Assembly (NCBI GenBank): GCA_030867875.1 | Contig: JAOWCC010000019.1 | Coordinates: 32,593,976-32,657,975, forward strand | DNA length: 64,000 bases | Source of the DNA: Actinernus sp. WN-2022 | Lineage: Eukaryota; Cnidaria; Anthozoa; Actiniaria; Actinernidae | Reading direction: 5' to 3' | Shown: positions 9,281 to 21,062 of the stretch, piece by piece | How positions within the stretch are numbered: the first letter of the stretch is position 1 | Layout: each line of letters starts with the position of its first letter | Translations under genes and position numbers: made by a program | Notes under the pieces: model-generated | Databases searched by the model: none | Seen by the model: only the letters and a program-made list of their open reading frames with translations | Told to the model about the DNA's origin: nothing

Positions 9281-10572
9281 CGGTGGGAACAGTCTGTTGA
9301 TCAATGGGTGATAAACGGTTTGACAGCCTTGCTCTTGCATTTGGTATTCTCTTGTTGTCATCTGAAAACGACACAAACAGCTGTTTAAACTATGATTATG
9401 AAGCTTAGTCTGTTCTTCCCTTACTTATGCACCAGTCATTTGGGCTAGAAAATTATTGTTTCTGTTTTAGACTACTAACAAATTCGTAGGTCGTTTCACA
9501 AAGGCAGCACCCCGGGCAGCACCTTCTACTCAGTTATTTTAACTGAATATGTTGAATATTTTGCCATAGTATTTTCGGTTGACGCGATTTCCACCTAGAA
9601 AATCCGAACAGCTAATAGCTTTCTAGAATACGTCAAAAGACATAGTGGTGCGTTTCCAGTCTAAATTATGTAGCGCCTCGAGGAAACATGACCGGAGCTT
9701 AACCACTGAGCTAACCGGGAGGCGGTGGGAACAGTCTGTTGATCAATGGGTGATAAACGGTTTGACAGCCTTGCTCTTGCATTTGGTATTCTCTGGTTGT
9801 CATCTGAAAACGACACAAACAGCTGTTTAAACTATGATTATGAAGCTTAGTCTGTTCTTCCCTTACTTATGCACCAGTCATTTGGGCTAGAAAATTATTG
9901 TTTCTGTTCTAGACTACTAACAAATTCGTAGGTTGTTTCACAAAGGCAGCACCCCGGGCAGCACCTTCTACTCAGTTATTTTAACTGAATATGTTGAATA
10001 TTTTGCCATAGTATTTTCGGTTGACGCGATTTCCACCTAGAAAATCCGAACAGCTAATAGCTTTCTAGAATACGTCAAAAGACATAGTGGTGCGTTTCCA
10101 GTCTAAATTATGTAGCGCCTCGAGGAAACATGACCGGAGCTTAACCACTGAGCTAACCGGGAGGCGGTGGGAACAGTCTGTTGATCAATGGGTGATAAAC
10201 GGTTTGACAGCCTTGCTCTTGCATTTGGTATTCTCTGGTTGTCATCTGAAAACGACACAAACAGCTGTTTAAACTATGATTATGAAGCTTAGTCTGTTCT
10301 TCCCTTACTTATGCACCAGTCATTTGGGCTAGAAAATTATTGTTTCTGTTCTAGACTACTAACAAATTCGTAGGTTGTTTCACAAAGGCAGCACCCCGGG
10401 CAGCACCTTCTACTCAGTTATTTTAACTGAATATGTTGAATATTTTGCCATAGTATTTTCGGTTGACGCGATTTCCACCTAGAAAATCCGAACAGCTAAT
10501 AGCTTTCTAGAATACGTCAAAAGACATAGTGGTGCGTTTCCAGTCTAAATTATGTAGCGCCTCGAGGAAACA
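9249..10572. repeat. 441-442 bp tandem triplication
   Basis: The unit starting GACCGGAGCTTAACCACTGA recurs at 9249, 9690 and 10132, nearly identical between copies. Each unit begins inside the SINE head and ends with the start of block B (GTGCGTTTCCAGTCTAAATT), so the array was built after those two sequences were joined. A 61-codon frame present in copies two and three is incidental. Confidence 0.9.
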
Positions 10573-11396
10573 TCGTAGATAAATCGTTATGTATCATTTT
10601 AAAGCTTATAAAATTGGCTACAAGAATACATAAAAAGTTTTGAGTTCTTTGAAAATCTTGAATTTTCCGCCATCCCGTTTCTCCGAACTAGTGAGATGGC
10701 TTTCAGAAGCTCCGACTCCGAAAATATTTTAAAGTTTAAAAATCTGTTTGCTTTCTCGTATTTCAGAGGAATCGTATTACAAAAGCGTGTCGGGGAATTT
10801 CAAAATTCGATTTAGTTCAAAAGTTATCATGCTTTCATATGCGGGAAACGTCGTCAAGAGCTCTTTTTTTAGAATTTCCCAATTCCCCGACAGTATTTTG
10901 CAGCGGAGATATCAATTGATATTTTGTGAAAATTTCGCACAAATCGAATAAATTGCTCTTGAGTGGGGGCTTTTTTAAAACTCTATTTTGATTGAAAATC
11001 GAAAGCGAGAAAATAGCACTTCAAAACAATATACCCGCCTGTCGTGTGTGAATCTGAAGCCCCGCCTCTCCAACAATTAGCAAGCTCTTGGCCAATCATT
11101 TCTCATCACAGTTCAACTATCTGTCAAGATTTCCTGCCAATGTTGATTTCCGATCAAAGCTACGCGCCGCATCGATAATTTTTTGTGTGTGACTTGAAAA
11201 AATGGTAGCGGTAAGAGTCGGCTGGTTTCCCATGCTAGAAAAATGGGAAAGACAAAAAGACCTCGAGGGGCAAAGGCAAGGTGAACACCTATAGAGACGC
11301 CTTGAATGCCAGCATAGTTAGTAGAGGAGACAGCGATTTGCAGGCGTCTGAAACAGCACGGCAATAGCGAGATCGTGGTTCAACCGTATGAGGCGC
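10543..11396 (+). repeat. block B repeat, copy 1, segment a
   Basis: Matches 50711-51593 in the same orientation at high identity. It includes a short coding-like stretch near its end (ATGGGAAAGACAAAAAGACC, translating MGKTKRPRGAKAR) followed by stops. This copy is then interrupted by the large foldback at 11400-20909 and resumes at 20914. Confidence 0.85.
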
Positions 11397-13097
11397 CGTA
11401 TGGTGCAAAATTCAAACTTTCTCTCGCAAACATGCTGAAATACCCACACATTAACTGAAATTTGTAAACGATAAAAATGTATTCTCGTATACAAACTGAA
11501 ACGCACATACGATAACTGAAATCCGTAAATGTTCAAAACATTCTCTTTTATACGTGGTGAAACGCACATACTGTAACTAAAATCCCTAAAGGAGAGCCTG
11601 AGATTCACGTTCTGTCTATTAAAACGTGTAAGACAATATTGAAATAAAAATATATTAACTGAAAATCATTACCATTGTGTTGAGATTGTTACACACACTG
11701 TTGAAATACGGGCTACACACACTGAGAATTACAGTCTATGTAAATGATTTTCAGTATAGCTTAAACAAGATCTCAATAGAATTATGAGATTCTCACTTCA
11801 TGCCGACTACACATTCCAGGGTATTTTCGTATACGTTTTCAGAGCAACCATCACTGCAAATTTCAGTGTCTTAATTCTGTTCGCGAATTCCCAACGTACT
11901 TTCTTTAACAGTTCTCAGTACACTTGTGAAGACATCTCAGTTTGTCCATATGTGGATTCTCAGCACACTTCACGTACACATCTCTGTCACACTACTTCAT
12001 GTAAGTTCACAAATATGTGACCCAGAATCTCAGTGTGTTCGTGTGAAAATCTCAGTGTGGAAAAGTTCACGCAGCTACTCCATGTAAGGTCGCTACTTAG
12101 GGATCAGAACAACAGGCTAGGCTACTCGGCAAAACGAAACATGGCGTCTAATCACGGGTTGATGAACTGGACGTTTTTTACTCTTTTAATATTGCTTTGT
12201 ATGTGCTCCTCTATATTATGTGAAGACGAAGACATAATAGAGTACATGGAATCACTAAAACGGTGCTGCGAAGAGGCTTGGTATATAACATGTTACAAGA
12301 TACAATGAACGGAGATACCAAGATACAGTGATACGGTGATACAGTGATACGGTGATACAGTGATACGGTGATACGGTGATACGGTGATACGGTGATACAG
12401 TGATACAGTGATACAGTGATACGAAGATCTCAAATTTAAAAATGGGGGGAAATGCTTTCCCACAGAAATGTAGTTTTGGCTGGCCTGAATTTCAGCCATC
12501 TCCTCCGGTTCGTTCCTCCGAATCGGAGGAGACGGCTGAAATTCAAGCTAAGTTTTGGCAGCAATTTTTCACATACCAAAAAATCAGTACGCAAAAGGAA
12601 GTTTTTAACCGGAAGTAAAAAGTTCTGTTTGATTGACAGCAGGTCAATTAACACATGACATGTGCTCACTCGCCCGTAACGAAAGCTAGCATAAATTCAT
12701 TTCATGTTTATTGAGAAACGTTTTTCCAGCCCCGACCATGGGTTGTTGGCCTTATGTCTTCCAAAAAGCAAGCAGGGCTAAATGTTCCAGCAGGGCTAAG
12801 TTACAGCAGGATGCCCTTAGCTTAGAAAGAAGCAAAACAAGGCCAAACAATGCATACGACTACGAGCCTCGCAAAACCCGACAAGTTCAGACAGAGTGCC
12901 GAGTGGTCCACATCTGAACATAAAGAAGAATTGATCTGATTGATAGGAACCAGCCGAGGGAGATTTGTTTCCAAGAAAGCTTAGATGGAAACATATTAAA
13001 ACTCTGAATCGCTTGAAACCAACACCACGATCTCGCTATTTGCCGTGCTGTTTCAGGACCTTTCAGACTCCTGCAAATCGCTGTCACTGGCATTTAA

Positions 13098-14016
13098 TGC
13101 ACTAGTCAATTGAAACTCCGGCCCCCCGACCGCCGGGACATAGCGGGGAATGTAACATTTATACAGTGTTACATTTTGATCTTTTCCCCGCCCATCGGGG
13201 ACAGTTGGCTCTTAGAATACCCGCCCCTATGGCCCCGGCATGTGCTTCAGAATTTTGAAATTGGGAGGAGGCATTGAAAAATTGAATATACATAAGCTTA
13301 AATCTGTTGTTCCATTATTTGAAAAAAATACATTTTCTGTAGCACATCACAAGCGGATCCAGGGGAGGGGTTTCGGGGGTTGCAACACCCACTTGATTTC
13401 TGTAAATCACTGTAAATTCGTTTTTAAAATCTCTAGAATAAAAAAAAATCATTTTGCAAACCCCCCTTTCACAAAATCCTGGATCCGCCCCTGTACATTT
13501 TCTATTACTATACATGCTTTCCGCACTTTTACAGTCTCCACCATTGTCTTGTTTATCAGAAACCGTTGTCTGTCAACAAAAACAACAACAATGCGACAAA
13601 GGAATATAAAGGTAATGTCATGCAGCTGCGTTTAAATATATTTTTAAATCTGATATTTTGCCGTGACGCGCAAATACATGTAACAAAGAGTGTGTAATAA
13701 TTAACACTTCCTGATCTACTACTCGTGACTTAACTCAGTATAAACACCCAGGATTTGTTTAAATTAACTACGATTTTTGCGTCTCCATAGCTTCCGCCAT
13801 GTTTGATACACGTTGTTGATGCTCGGGCCCAGTCCCGCTCTGTCGTGGCTGGCGTTACAACCACCGCTAAAATCCCCGCAAATTGTGCAAATCGTTACTT
13901 TCCCCATTCCACTGGAAAATGCAGCGTTAAATGTGCTTTATTCCACGGCCATGTCCCCGTTAATGCCCCGCTATGTCCCGGCGGTCGGAGGGCCGGGGTT
14001 TCAATTGACTAGTGCA
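13098..14016. mobile_element. Harbinger-like MITE, TAA target duplication
   Basis: Both ends read TGCACTAGTCAATTGAAAC inwards, followed by GC-rich inverted sequence (GGCCCCCCGACCGCCGGGAC on the left, with its near complement on the right). TAA flanks both sides (13095-13097, 14017-14019). A 3-bp TAA/TTA duplication points to the PIF/Harbinger superfamily. It shares its terminal TGCACTAGTCAA with the element at 21273-21871. A smaller inverted-repeat element is nested at 13339-13493. Confidence 0.75.
13339..13493. mobile_element. small nested MITE with GCGGATCCAGG ends
   Basis: GCGGATCCAGG on the left and its reverse complement on the right (followed by CCCCTG) bound about 150 bp. TACATTTTCT occurs just before (13329-13338) and just after (13494-13503), a possible 10-bp duplication. 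However, the outermost left bases do not pair with the right end, so the exact left boundary is uncertain. Confidence 0.45.
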
Positions 14017-14547
14017 TAAGGCCTTTGATTTCTGTGCCCTTTCTTTGTCATTTATAGGTGTTCGCTTTGGCTTTGTCCTCGAGGACCTTTCGTCTTTTCC
14101 ATTTTCCAAGTCATAAGAAAACTAGAACCGGCTATATAATATTCTCGATGCGGCGCGTAGCTTTGATCGGAAATGAACATTGCATTTTCGGGAAATCTTG
14201 GGCTATTTTCTACGCTTTCGATTTTCAACCAAAATAGAGTTTTAAAAAAGCTCTAACTCAAGAAGAATTGATTCAATTTGTCTGAAGTTTTTACACAATG
14301 TCAATTGATAACTCTGCTGCAAAACAAAAATGGGAAATTCTAAAAAGAGAGCTCTTGACGGTGTTTCCCGCATATCTACCCTTATATCTAGTCGGATTTA
14401 TGTTTTCGCCTTTTCACCGAAAGCATGATAACCAAATCGAATTTTGATTTTTGTAATACGATTCCTCCGAAATGCGACAAAGCAACCATAAAATATTTTT
14501 GGAGTTGGAGCTTCTGAAAGCCATCTCACTAGATCGGAGAAACGGGA

Positions 14548-14810
14548 TCGCGTCAAAATCCCCCTACCCTTCCCCCCCCCCCCAAAAAAAAATACAAAAA
14601 ACAAAAACGAGCAAACCGAATTTGCACAGAAAATAATCGAGCGAGCCAATTGCAATATCACCCAGAAAAAAAAATCAAGCAAGGGCGAAACTTTAACAAA
14701 AGGTTCTGATGCCAGAAACATTTATTGCAGCCTGAGAAGTCGTAAAAAAAATTCGAACAAAAAAAACCGCGCCCCCTCCCCTCTCCATCAATTTTCAAAT
14801 GGTCCGTCCC
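14548..14810. mobile_element. truncated GGGAC-type MITE
   Basis: The right end reads CAATTTTCAAATGGTCCGTCCC and is followed by TAA (14811-14813). It matches the right end of the element at 27770-29398. The left end is missing, and the sequence joins block B abruptly after AACGGGA. The interior holds poly-C and poly-A runs. Confidence 0.5.
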
Positions 14811-14884
14811 TAAATCTAGTTGCCAATGAGAATAAAGCTTTCAGCGTTAATTTCGTATTTGTGTTGCAAAAACCTTTCTTCAAC

Positions 14885-15030
14885 AAGGGCAATAAAGTGG
14901 TTCAATGTTAAATGCGTAACGTTCAAAAGTTAAAATTAAATAACAAAGTAGTCAGACAAAGCAGTCATGCTGTAAGATAATACCGTTAAATTAGCGTCAC
15001 GCCACGGCTGCAAGAGCTCAAGTGACCCAT
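14885..15030 (-). repeat. dispersed repeat (three copies in window)
   Basis: A stretch around CACGCCACGGCTGCAAGAGCTC occurs here, at 61225-61345 (same orientation) and at 59195-59320 (inverted). It is about 85-95 percent identical by eye. Identity as a known element was not established. Confidence 0.7.
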
Positions 15031-15479
15031 ACAACAGTCCGTTTCATACAGAAACCTGTATTTAGCGGGGCCATTTCGCGTCCGCTTAAAAAAAGGAAAT
15101 TTGAGAAATTCGTATCACTGTATCACCGTATCACCGTATCACCGTATCACTGTATCTTGGTATCTCCGTATCATTGTATCCTGTAACACGTTATATACCA
15201 AGCCCTGCGAAGAGGCGGAAAGGTTTTGGTTTACGCACAGGCAGCCCAGACTCGACATATATTTCCCGCTTTTTGGGTTACCTGTGGTATGTTTCATAAG
15301 CGATCTCGGAAGATCTCGGAATAAAAGATTGATACTTAATGAAGTTGTGTGAGTGGTTTTGGGGTGATTTGGGGACTTCTAAAGCAGTTTATTAGGCCTC
15401 GAGGTTTTGACGGTTGGCCGCGTGTCTACCTCAAAGACACAAATATACACAAGGTATGCAGCTTCGAGGCGGTCAGTAT

Positions 15480-15600
15480 AATCTGAAGACTGCAGATTGC
15501 AGACTGCAGACTGCAGACTGGGTATAAAATGCAGACTGGGTATAAAATGCAGACTGCAGACTGCAGACTCGGTATAAAATGCAGACTGGGAAAAAATATA
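15480..15600. repeat. CTGCAGA-rich short tandem repeat
   Basis: Repeated GCAGACTGCAGACTG and GGGTATAAAATGCAGACT units. A shorter inverted version is at 19075-19130 in the opposite arm of the foldback. Confidence 0.8.
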
Positions 15601-15940
15601 AAAAAACTTACCTGAAGACTTTATCTGTTCTTCATTGGGCTCTATGCAATTTCAGTGAGTTCTGTTGAAATTTTACCCCTCGACCTTGATCTCCACCTAA
15701 GCCGGTCTGGAACTGACCACGCTCGAATTTTCATCCAAAATCAATGCCGACCGCAACGAAACCTCAAATAATAGCACAACAGTATCTATTCCAAGAACCT
15801 CATGCCATTTAATTGAAATATCCCCCATTTCTGGAGCCTAAATCGAGCAATTTACGCTTGACGACGCTAGTTCCCAAAGTTCACGGTCTCAGAACTTTTA
15901 CATACAGTATATACCTTATTTTTAAACCACTGCTCAAGCG

Positions 15941-16020
15941 AATCGGCTCTATGGTAAAACGGTTTAGAGCGCGCGCTTTTCATTCCAATGATCGGAGTTC
16001 GATTCCCACACCAGCCACAA
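15941..16020 (+). repeat. tRNA-like pol III promoter unit
   Basis: An A-box-like stretch (TATGGTAAAACGGTTTAGA) is followed about 35 bp later by a good B box (GGAGTTCGATTCC, 15994-16006). Related copies occur at 17286-17360 (minus), 43311-43385 (plus), 54565-54640 (plus) and 55497-55570 (minus), each with the same surrounding 150-200 bp. The stems do not pair as in a real tRNA, so it is a tRNA-derived module inside a larger repeat. Confidence 0.65.
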
Positions 16021-16410
16021 TTTTTGTAACTACTTTTTCTCCTTTCTCAGTTTTATTTAATCTTTTCCTGTCTTTTAAGCTATTAGAGCCGCCTTCTACA
16101 CTAAACAAAAACATTGTTGTGTATTGGCTCTCCTCCAACACGGACATGATGAGAAAGAAATTATATCACAGGTGACCCAATTGCTCTGTAAGTGGCAATA
16201 TTTACTAGCATTTGAATGGGATTTTTTTAGAACTAATATTGAATAAAAAGCGACAATACTTACAGCATGTGTTTATTTGTCCATGCCGCTGCGTGTGGTT
16301 GTAATTTCAGCGAGTTTTGACCCCAGCAGTTCTGTACACTGGTGTTATACCAGGGTCGTAACGCGGTATATTTGTTCTCTAGTGGTCCCTTATTTTTACC
16401 CAGAACTTTG

Positions 16411-16884
16411 ATCTCTGATCCCAATTTCCCAGTAATTTGTGATCCGTGATCCAGCCAAAAATAAATGAGGTCGTTCATATTCTGATATATTGATCCCGAT
16501 CCCATAACTGATATACGTTGATCCCGATCCAATGCCCTGTGATCCCGATCTCGGGTCTGATCCCACAGTGAATCGCTCTCTAACTCCCGGGTGGGGGACC
16601 TCCCATATAAAATGGGCGGGGATGCTCGTCGTATCTTTTAGGGGTTAAAATTACGGGATTTGGTATCACTTTGGGTGTTAAGGATGGAACGCCAATATTT
16701 TTAGCCATCAAGGTATCGTTTAGGGCTGCATGCGCCGGAGAAATAAAAAACGCCGACTATCGCTTGCATATTATATGACGCCACTCGGGCGAGGGCTGTA
16801 ATTTGTCTGTATGTTTTAGAAAGGTATCTTTTTATAGGGGTCAAACAAAGCTTAGGCCATGCCCAGATTGGTCTCATTTAGGGG
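16411..16884. other. spacer at the centre of the 9.5-kb foldback
   Basis: Non-palindromic centre. It contains a GATCCCGAT short repeat cluster (16437-16565) and a TATA-like CATATAAAATGGGCGGGG at about 16603. No coding sequence. Confidence 0.6.
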
Positions 16885-17285
16885 TTCAGAGATCAAAGTT
16901 CTGGGTAAAAATAAGGGACCACTAGAAAACAACTATACCGCGTTACGACCCTGGTATAACACCAGTGTACAGAACTGCTGGGATCAAAACTCGCTGAAAT
17001 TACAACCACACGCAGCGGCATGGACAAATAAACACATGCTGTAAGTATTGTCGCTTTTTATTCAATATTAGTTCTAAAAAAATCCCATTCAAACGCTAGT
17101 AAATATTGCCACTTACAGAGCAATTGGGTCACCTGTGATATAATTTCTTTCTCATCATGTCCGTGTTGGAGGAGAGCCAATACACAACAATGTTTTTTAG
17201 TGTAGAAGGCGGCTCTAATAGCTTAAAAGACAGGAAAAGATTAAATAAAACTGAGAAAGGAGAAAAAGAAGTTAAAAAAAATTGT

Positions 17286-17360
17286 GGCTGGTGTGGGAAT
17301 CAAACTCCGATCATTGGAATCAAAAGCGCGCGCTCTAAACCGCTTTACCATAGAGCCGAT
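17286..17360 (-). repeat. tRNA-like pol III promoter unit (opposite arm)
   Basis: The inverted partner of 15941-16020. The B box (GGAGTTTGATTCC on the minus strand) has one change, and the A-box-like region is retained. Transcription from this unit would run towards the centre of the palindrome, opposite to its partner. Confidence 0.6.
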
Positions 17361-17408
17361 TTGCTCGAGCAGTGGTTTCAAAATAAGATATATATGTAGA
17401 AGTTTTTT

Positions 17409-18853
17409 TACGGTGGCTCGTAAGGGACATCAGAATTTCAAACCACATTTTTCCGCTAACTCGTCAAAAATGACGAGTTAATTTTGCAAAGCACGTTTTT
17501 CGCTGACTAACTCGTCAAAAATGACGAGTTAATTTTGCAAAGCACGTTTTTCGCTCACTAACTCGTCAAAAATGACGAGTTAATTTTGCAAACCACTTTT
17601 TTTCGCTAACTCGTCAAAAATGACGAGTATATTTTGCAAACCACATTTTTCGCTAACTCGTCAACAAAATTAGGACCGCAATGCGATCATAGGAGACCAT
17701 TCGGTGTTGAGGAAAGCCTGGAAGAGGTACGAGGTGCATGTATACAGGAAGCAATGGTTGTAGAAATATTTACTAGTAATACATTACATGCATGCAGAAG
17801 CCTCACGACCATTGTTGTCATTGTAATATATAAAAAAACATGCAGGAGAGAGCATGGCACATGAGTTTTCAAAAATTGACCAATGGTTCAATATTAAAAA
17901 TATCAACCTGGACTTGCATTGCAGTTACTTATTTTGACTTGCTCTTTCCGTTTATGGCATTGAAATTGTGCTAGATTCATGATATTTGAGTGACAAGGTT
18001 ATGTGACCTCCAGCTACAAAGGGCCCATTGCAGGCTGATAGGAAATGATAAAAACTAGTACATGTTTTCATCGCTGAAACAATTTGTCATTTTGCTGTAA
18101 GTCGATGCGTAATAGGCATCATTATGTCAGATATGTCAGTATGTCACATGCATGACTAAGATTTACTGGATTAAGCAGTTAAGCAAGAGGGTCTACAGTG
18201 TATATGTGGATATCATTAGTGCAAGGGGTGCATAGGGAAGGAGGGGATAACTAAGGGGACGTGCTAGGATAGGATAAGAAGATATATCATGTAGATGATA
18301 GCTATTGTGTTGCATGGCATCCAAACGTTTTTAACGTTTAGTTTATATGAAATGCAGGCTACTATTGCCTAGAACTAGACTTTCGTAGATACTAATAATA
18401 CTAAATATAATAGCATTTTCATATGGAAAATATAAGAACAAAATAAAATGTATTTTCATTTTTATTCTTTCACTATAAAAACATGCACTGTAACTTGAAA
18501 CAAAATTATTTATGAGATCACCACACGAAAGTTAGTCCACAATTGACTTCAGTTAAGTTTATGCGAAAATGTTGCAGTTATTATTAATGATTCAGTAATA
18601 GACCAGTTCGCGGTTAATTCCGACATTTGAAAGGGGTGTAAACATGGCGCGAAATACAGTGTTTGTATGGGAATCCGATGCCAAATAATTTCCATAGCGA
18701 AAAAATTAACTCGTCATTTTTGACGAGTTAGCGAAAAAAGTGGTTTGCAAAATTAACTCGTCATTTTTGACGAGTTAGCGGCTAACTCGTCATTTTTGAC
18801 GAGTTAGAGAAAAATGTGGTTTGCAATTCTGATGGCCCTTACGAGCCACCGTA
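17409..18853. mobile_element. inverted-repeat element with palindromic tandem subrepeats in its ends
   Basis: Both ends read TACGGTGGCTCGTAAGGG inwards, then CATCAGAATT and CAAACCACATTTTTC. Immediately inside are tandem units, each containing the palindrome AACTCGTCAAAAATGACGAGTT: five on the left (17450-17660) and three on the right (18700-18812). The 1-kb middle (17670-18690) shows no supported gene. The other arm of the host foldback lacks it, so it is an insertion, although the junction has small deletions and no clear target duplication. Confidence 0.7.
17450..17662. repeat. tandem palindromic repeat, five copies
   Basis: A unit of about 54 bp built around AACTCGTCAAAAATGACGAGTT and separated by TAATTTTGCAAAGCACGTTT. 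Each unit can form a hairpin on its own. Three further copies lie inverted at 18700-18812. Confidence 0.9.
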
Positions 18854-20390
18854 CATGAGGTTCTTGGAATAGATACTGTGCTATTATTTGAGGTTTTGTT
18901 GCGGTCGGCATTGATTTTGGATGAAAGTTCAAGCGTGGTCAGTTCCAGACCGGCTTAGGTGGAGATCGAGGTCGAGGGGTAAAATTTCAACAGAACTCAC
19001 TGAAATTGCATACAGAGCCCAATGAAGAACAGATAAAGTCTTCAGGTAAGTTTTTTTATATTTTTTCCCAGTCTGCATTTTATACCGAGTCTGCAGTCTG
19101 CAGTCTGCAATCTGCAGTCTGCAGATTATACTGACCGAGCTTCGAGGCGCTTTTCATCGATGTGACCTCACTCGCCGCCGAAAAATTCGACAAGAAATTC
19201 AAATCGATTTCGCCTCTGCTTTCGGCACACAAATCCAGAGATGTGTAAGCACTTCTCATCCACGTTTCAGGCCAAACGACGTGAAAACGGCCTGGAAAAT
19301 AAATTCCGAATTCAAAATATTTCTCTCGGTATACGATCTGCAGATTGATCGGTCCACAAATCAGCGGTAGACATCGCAGGCGGTGCTTTCAAGACGCAGT
19401 TGCCATGCCCACGCATCTTGTAAGCACCGCCTGCGATGTGAGGTCACATCGGCGGCGAGTGAGGTCACATCGATGAAAAGCGCCTCGAAGTTGCATATAC
19501 CTTGTGTATATTTGTGTCTTTGAGGTATAGACACGCGGCCAACCGTCAAAACCTCGAGGCCTAATAAACTGCTTTAGAAGTCCCCAAATCACCCCAAAAC
19601 CACTCACACAACTTCATTAAGTATCAATCTTTTATTATTGAAGATTTATTTCGTAGGAATCGGAAAGGAGCAATTATATAAACCGCTTCCGAGATCGCTT
19701 ATGAAACATACCACAGGTAACCCAAAAAGCGAGAAATATATGTCGAGTCCGGGCTGCCTGTGCGTAAACCAAAACCTTTCCGCCTCTTCGCAGCACCGTT
19801 TTAGTGATTCCATGTAATCTATTATGTCTTCGTCTTCACATAATATAGAGGAGCACATATATACAAAGCAATATTAAAAGAGTAAAAAACGTCCAGTTCA
19901 TCAACCCGTGATTAGACGCCATGTTTCGTTTTGCCGAGTAGCCTAGCCTGTTGTTCTGATCCCTAAGTAGCGACCTTACATGGAGTAGCTGCGTGAACTT
20001 TTCCACACTGAGATTTTCACACGAACACACTGAGATTCTGGGTCACATATTTGTGAACTTACATGAAGTAGTGTGACAGAGATGTGTACGTGAAGTGTGC
20101 TGAGAATTCACATATGGACAAACTGAGATGTCTTCACAAGTGTACTGAGAACTGTTAAAGAAAGTACGTTGGGAATTCGCGAACAGAAGACACTGAAATT
20201 TGCAGTGATGGTTGCTCTGAAAACGTATACGAAAATACCCTGGAATGTGTAGTCGGCATGAAGTGAGAATCTCATAATTCTATTGAGATCTTGTTTAAGC
20301 TATACTGAAAATCATTTACATAGACTGTAATTCTCAGTGTGTGTAGCCCGTATTTCAACAGTGTGTGTAACAATCTCAACACAATGGTAA

Positions 20391-20640
20391 GGGACCATTC
20401 ATTATTTATGCCAGGGGGTGGGCTGGCAAGAATGAGGGGGGGCCACGATAAATTCAGGACACTCGAGGGGGGGTCATCAGAAAATATGGAAACAAATGTG
20501 GGGGTGGGGGGCTATTTTACAAATTACATCTAGAGGGGTCATGAGTTTTTGCTTTTCCTTGGAAGGGGGTCAAGAGGTTTTGTTTAGGCTTATGATGGAT
20601 CTTGCCAGCCCACCCCCTGGCATAAATAATGAATGGTCCC
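20391..20640. mobile_element. 250-bp MITE, GGGAC family, TAA target duplication
   Basis: Perfect inverted ends start GGGACCATTCATTATTTATG and extend about 38 bp. TAA flanks both sides (20388-20390, 20641-20643). The uninterrupted site is visible in the other arm of the foldback (about 11665-11685, reading ATCATTACCATTG), with a single TAA equivalent. That is direct proof of insertion with a 3-bp duplication, as in Harbinger-type elements. Confidence 0.85.
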
Positions 20641-20913
20641 TAATGATTTTCAGTTAATATATTTTTATTTCAATATTGTCTTACACGTTTTAATAGACAG
20701 AACGTGAATCTCAGGCTCTCCTTTAGGGATTTTAGTTACAGGTATGTGCGTTTCACCACGTATAAAAGAGAATGTTTTGAACATTTACGGATTTCAGTTA
20801 TCGTATGTGCGTTTCAGTTTGTATACGAGAATACATTTTTATCGTTTACAAATTTCAGTTAATGTGTGGGTATTTCAGCAATGTTTGCGAGAGAAAGTTT
20901 GAATTTTGCACCT

Positions 20914-21062
20914 CACCGTCAGACTACGTTTCCATCTATGCTTTCTTGGAAACAAATATTCTCTCGGCTGGCTCTTATCAATTCTTCTTTATGTTCAGAT
21001 GCGGACCACTAGCCACTCGGCACTCTGTCTGAAAGTGAAAATACGAACGCTTGTCGGGTTTT
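20914..21062 (+). repeat. block B repeat, copy 1, segment b
   Basis: Matches 51594-51737 (CACCGTCAGACTACGTTTCC onwards) and continues exactly where segment a stopped. It ends at the insertion of the 4.1-kb element. Confidence 0.85.

Larger units (their letters stand above)
12440..14547 (-). repeat. block B repeat, copy 3 (inverted, split)
   Basis: The reverse complement of parts of the 50711-52138 block: 14040-14547 matches its first half and 12440-13090 its second half. The MITE at 13098-14016 separates them. It lies inside the Mutator-like element, so it was probably captured or acquired there. Confidence 0.7.
12275..15204. mobile_element. Mutator-like element (non-autonomous), 9-bp TSD
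   Basis: Terminal inverted repeats of about 110 bp start GGCTTGGTATATAAC at both ends and include runs of the 8-mer GTGATACG/GTGATACA. The 9-bp target duplication CTGCGAAGA lies at 12266-12274 and 15205-15213. The undisturbed site is preserved in the opposite arm of the host foldback (about 19780-19795). Long inverted ends and a 9-bp duplication are the hallmark of Mutator-type elements. The interior encodes no transposase but holds an inverted copy of block B, which is itself split by a Harbinger-like MITE. Confidence 0.8.
11400..20909. mobile_element. 9.5-kb foldback element, insertion in block B
   Basis: The ends are long inverted repeats. 11400-12265 is the reverse complement of 19790-20909 (less a MITE at 20391-20640). 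15205-15830 pairs with 18853-19800, and 15860-16410 pairs with 16885-17400. The centre is near 16640. Insertions in one arm are absent from the other, which dates them: 12275-15204 (Mutator-like), 17409-18853 and 20391-20640. Each arm also carries a tRNA-like pol III promoter (15941-16020 plus; 17286-17360 minus). The block B copy at 50.7 kb lacks this element, which confirms that it is an insertion. No transposase was found and no clear target duplication is visible. Confidence 0.75.

Noticed and set aside
9645..10272. 61-aa protein present in tandem copies
   Set aside because: Part of a 441-bp non-coding tandem triplication that includes SINE sequence.
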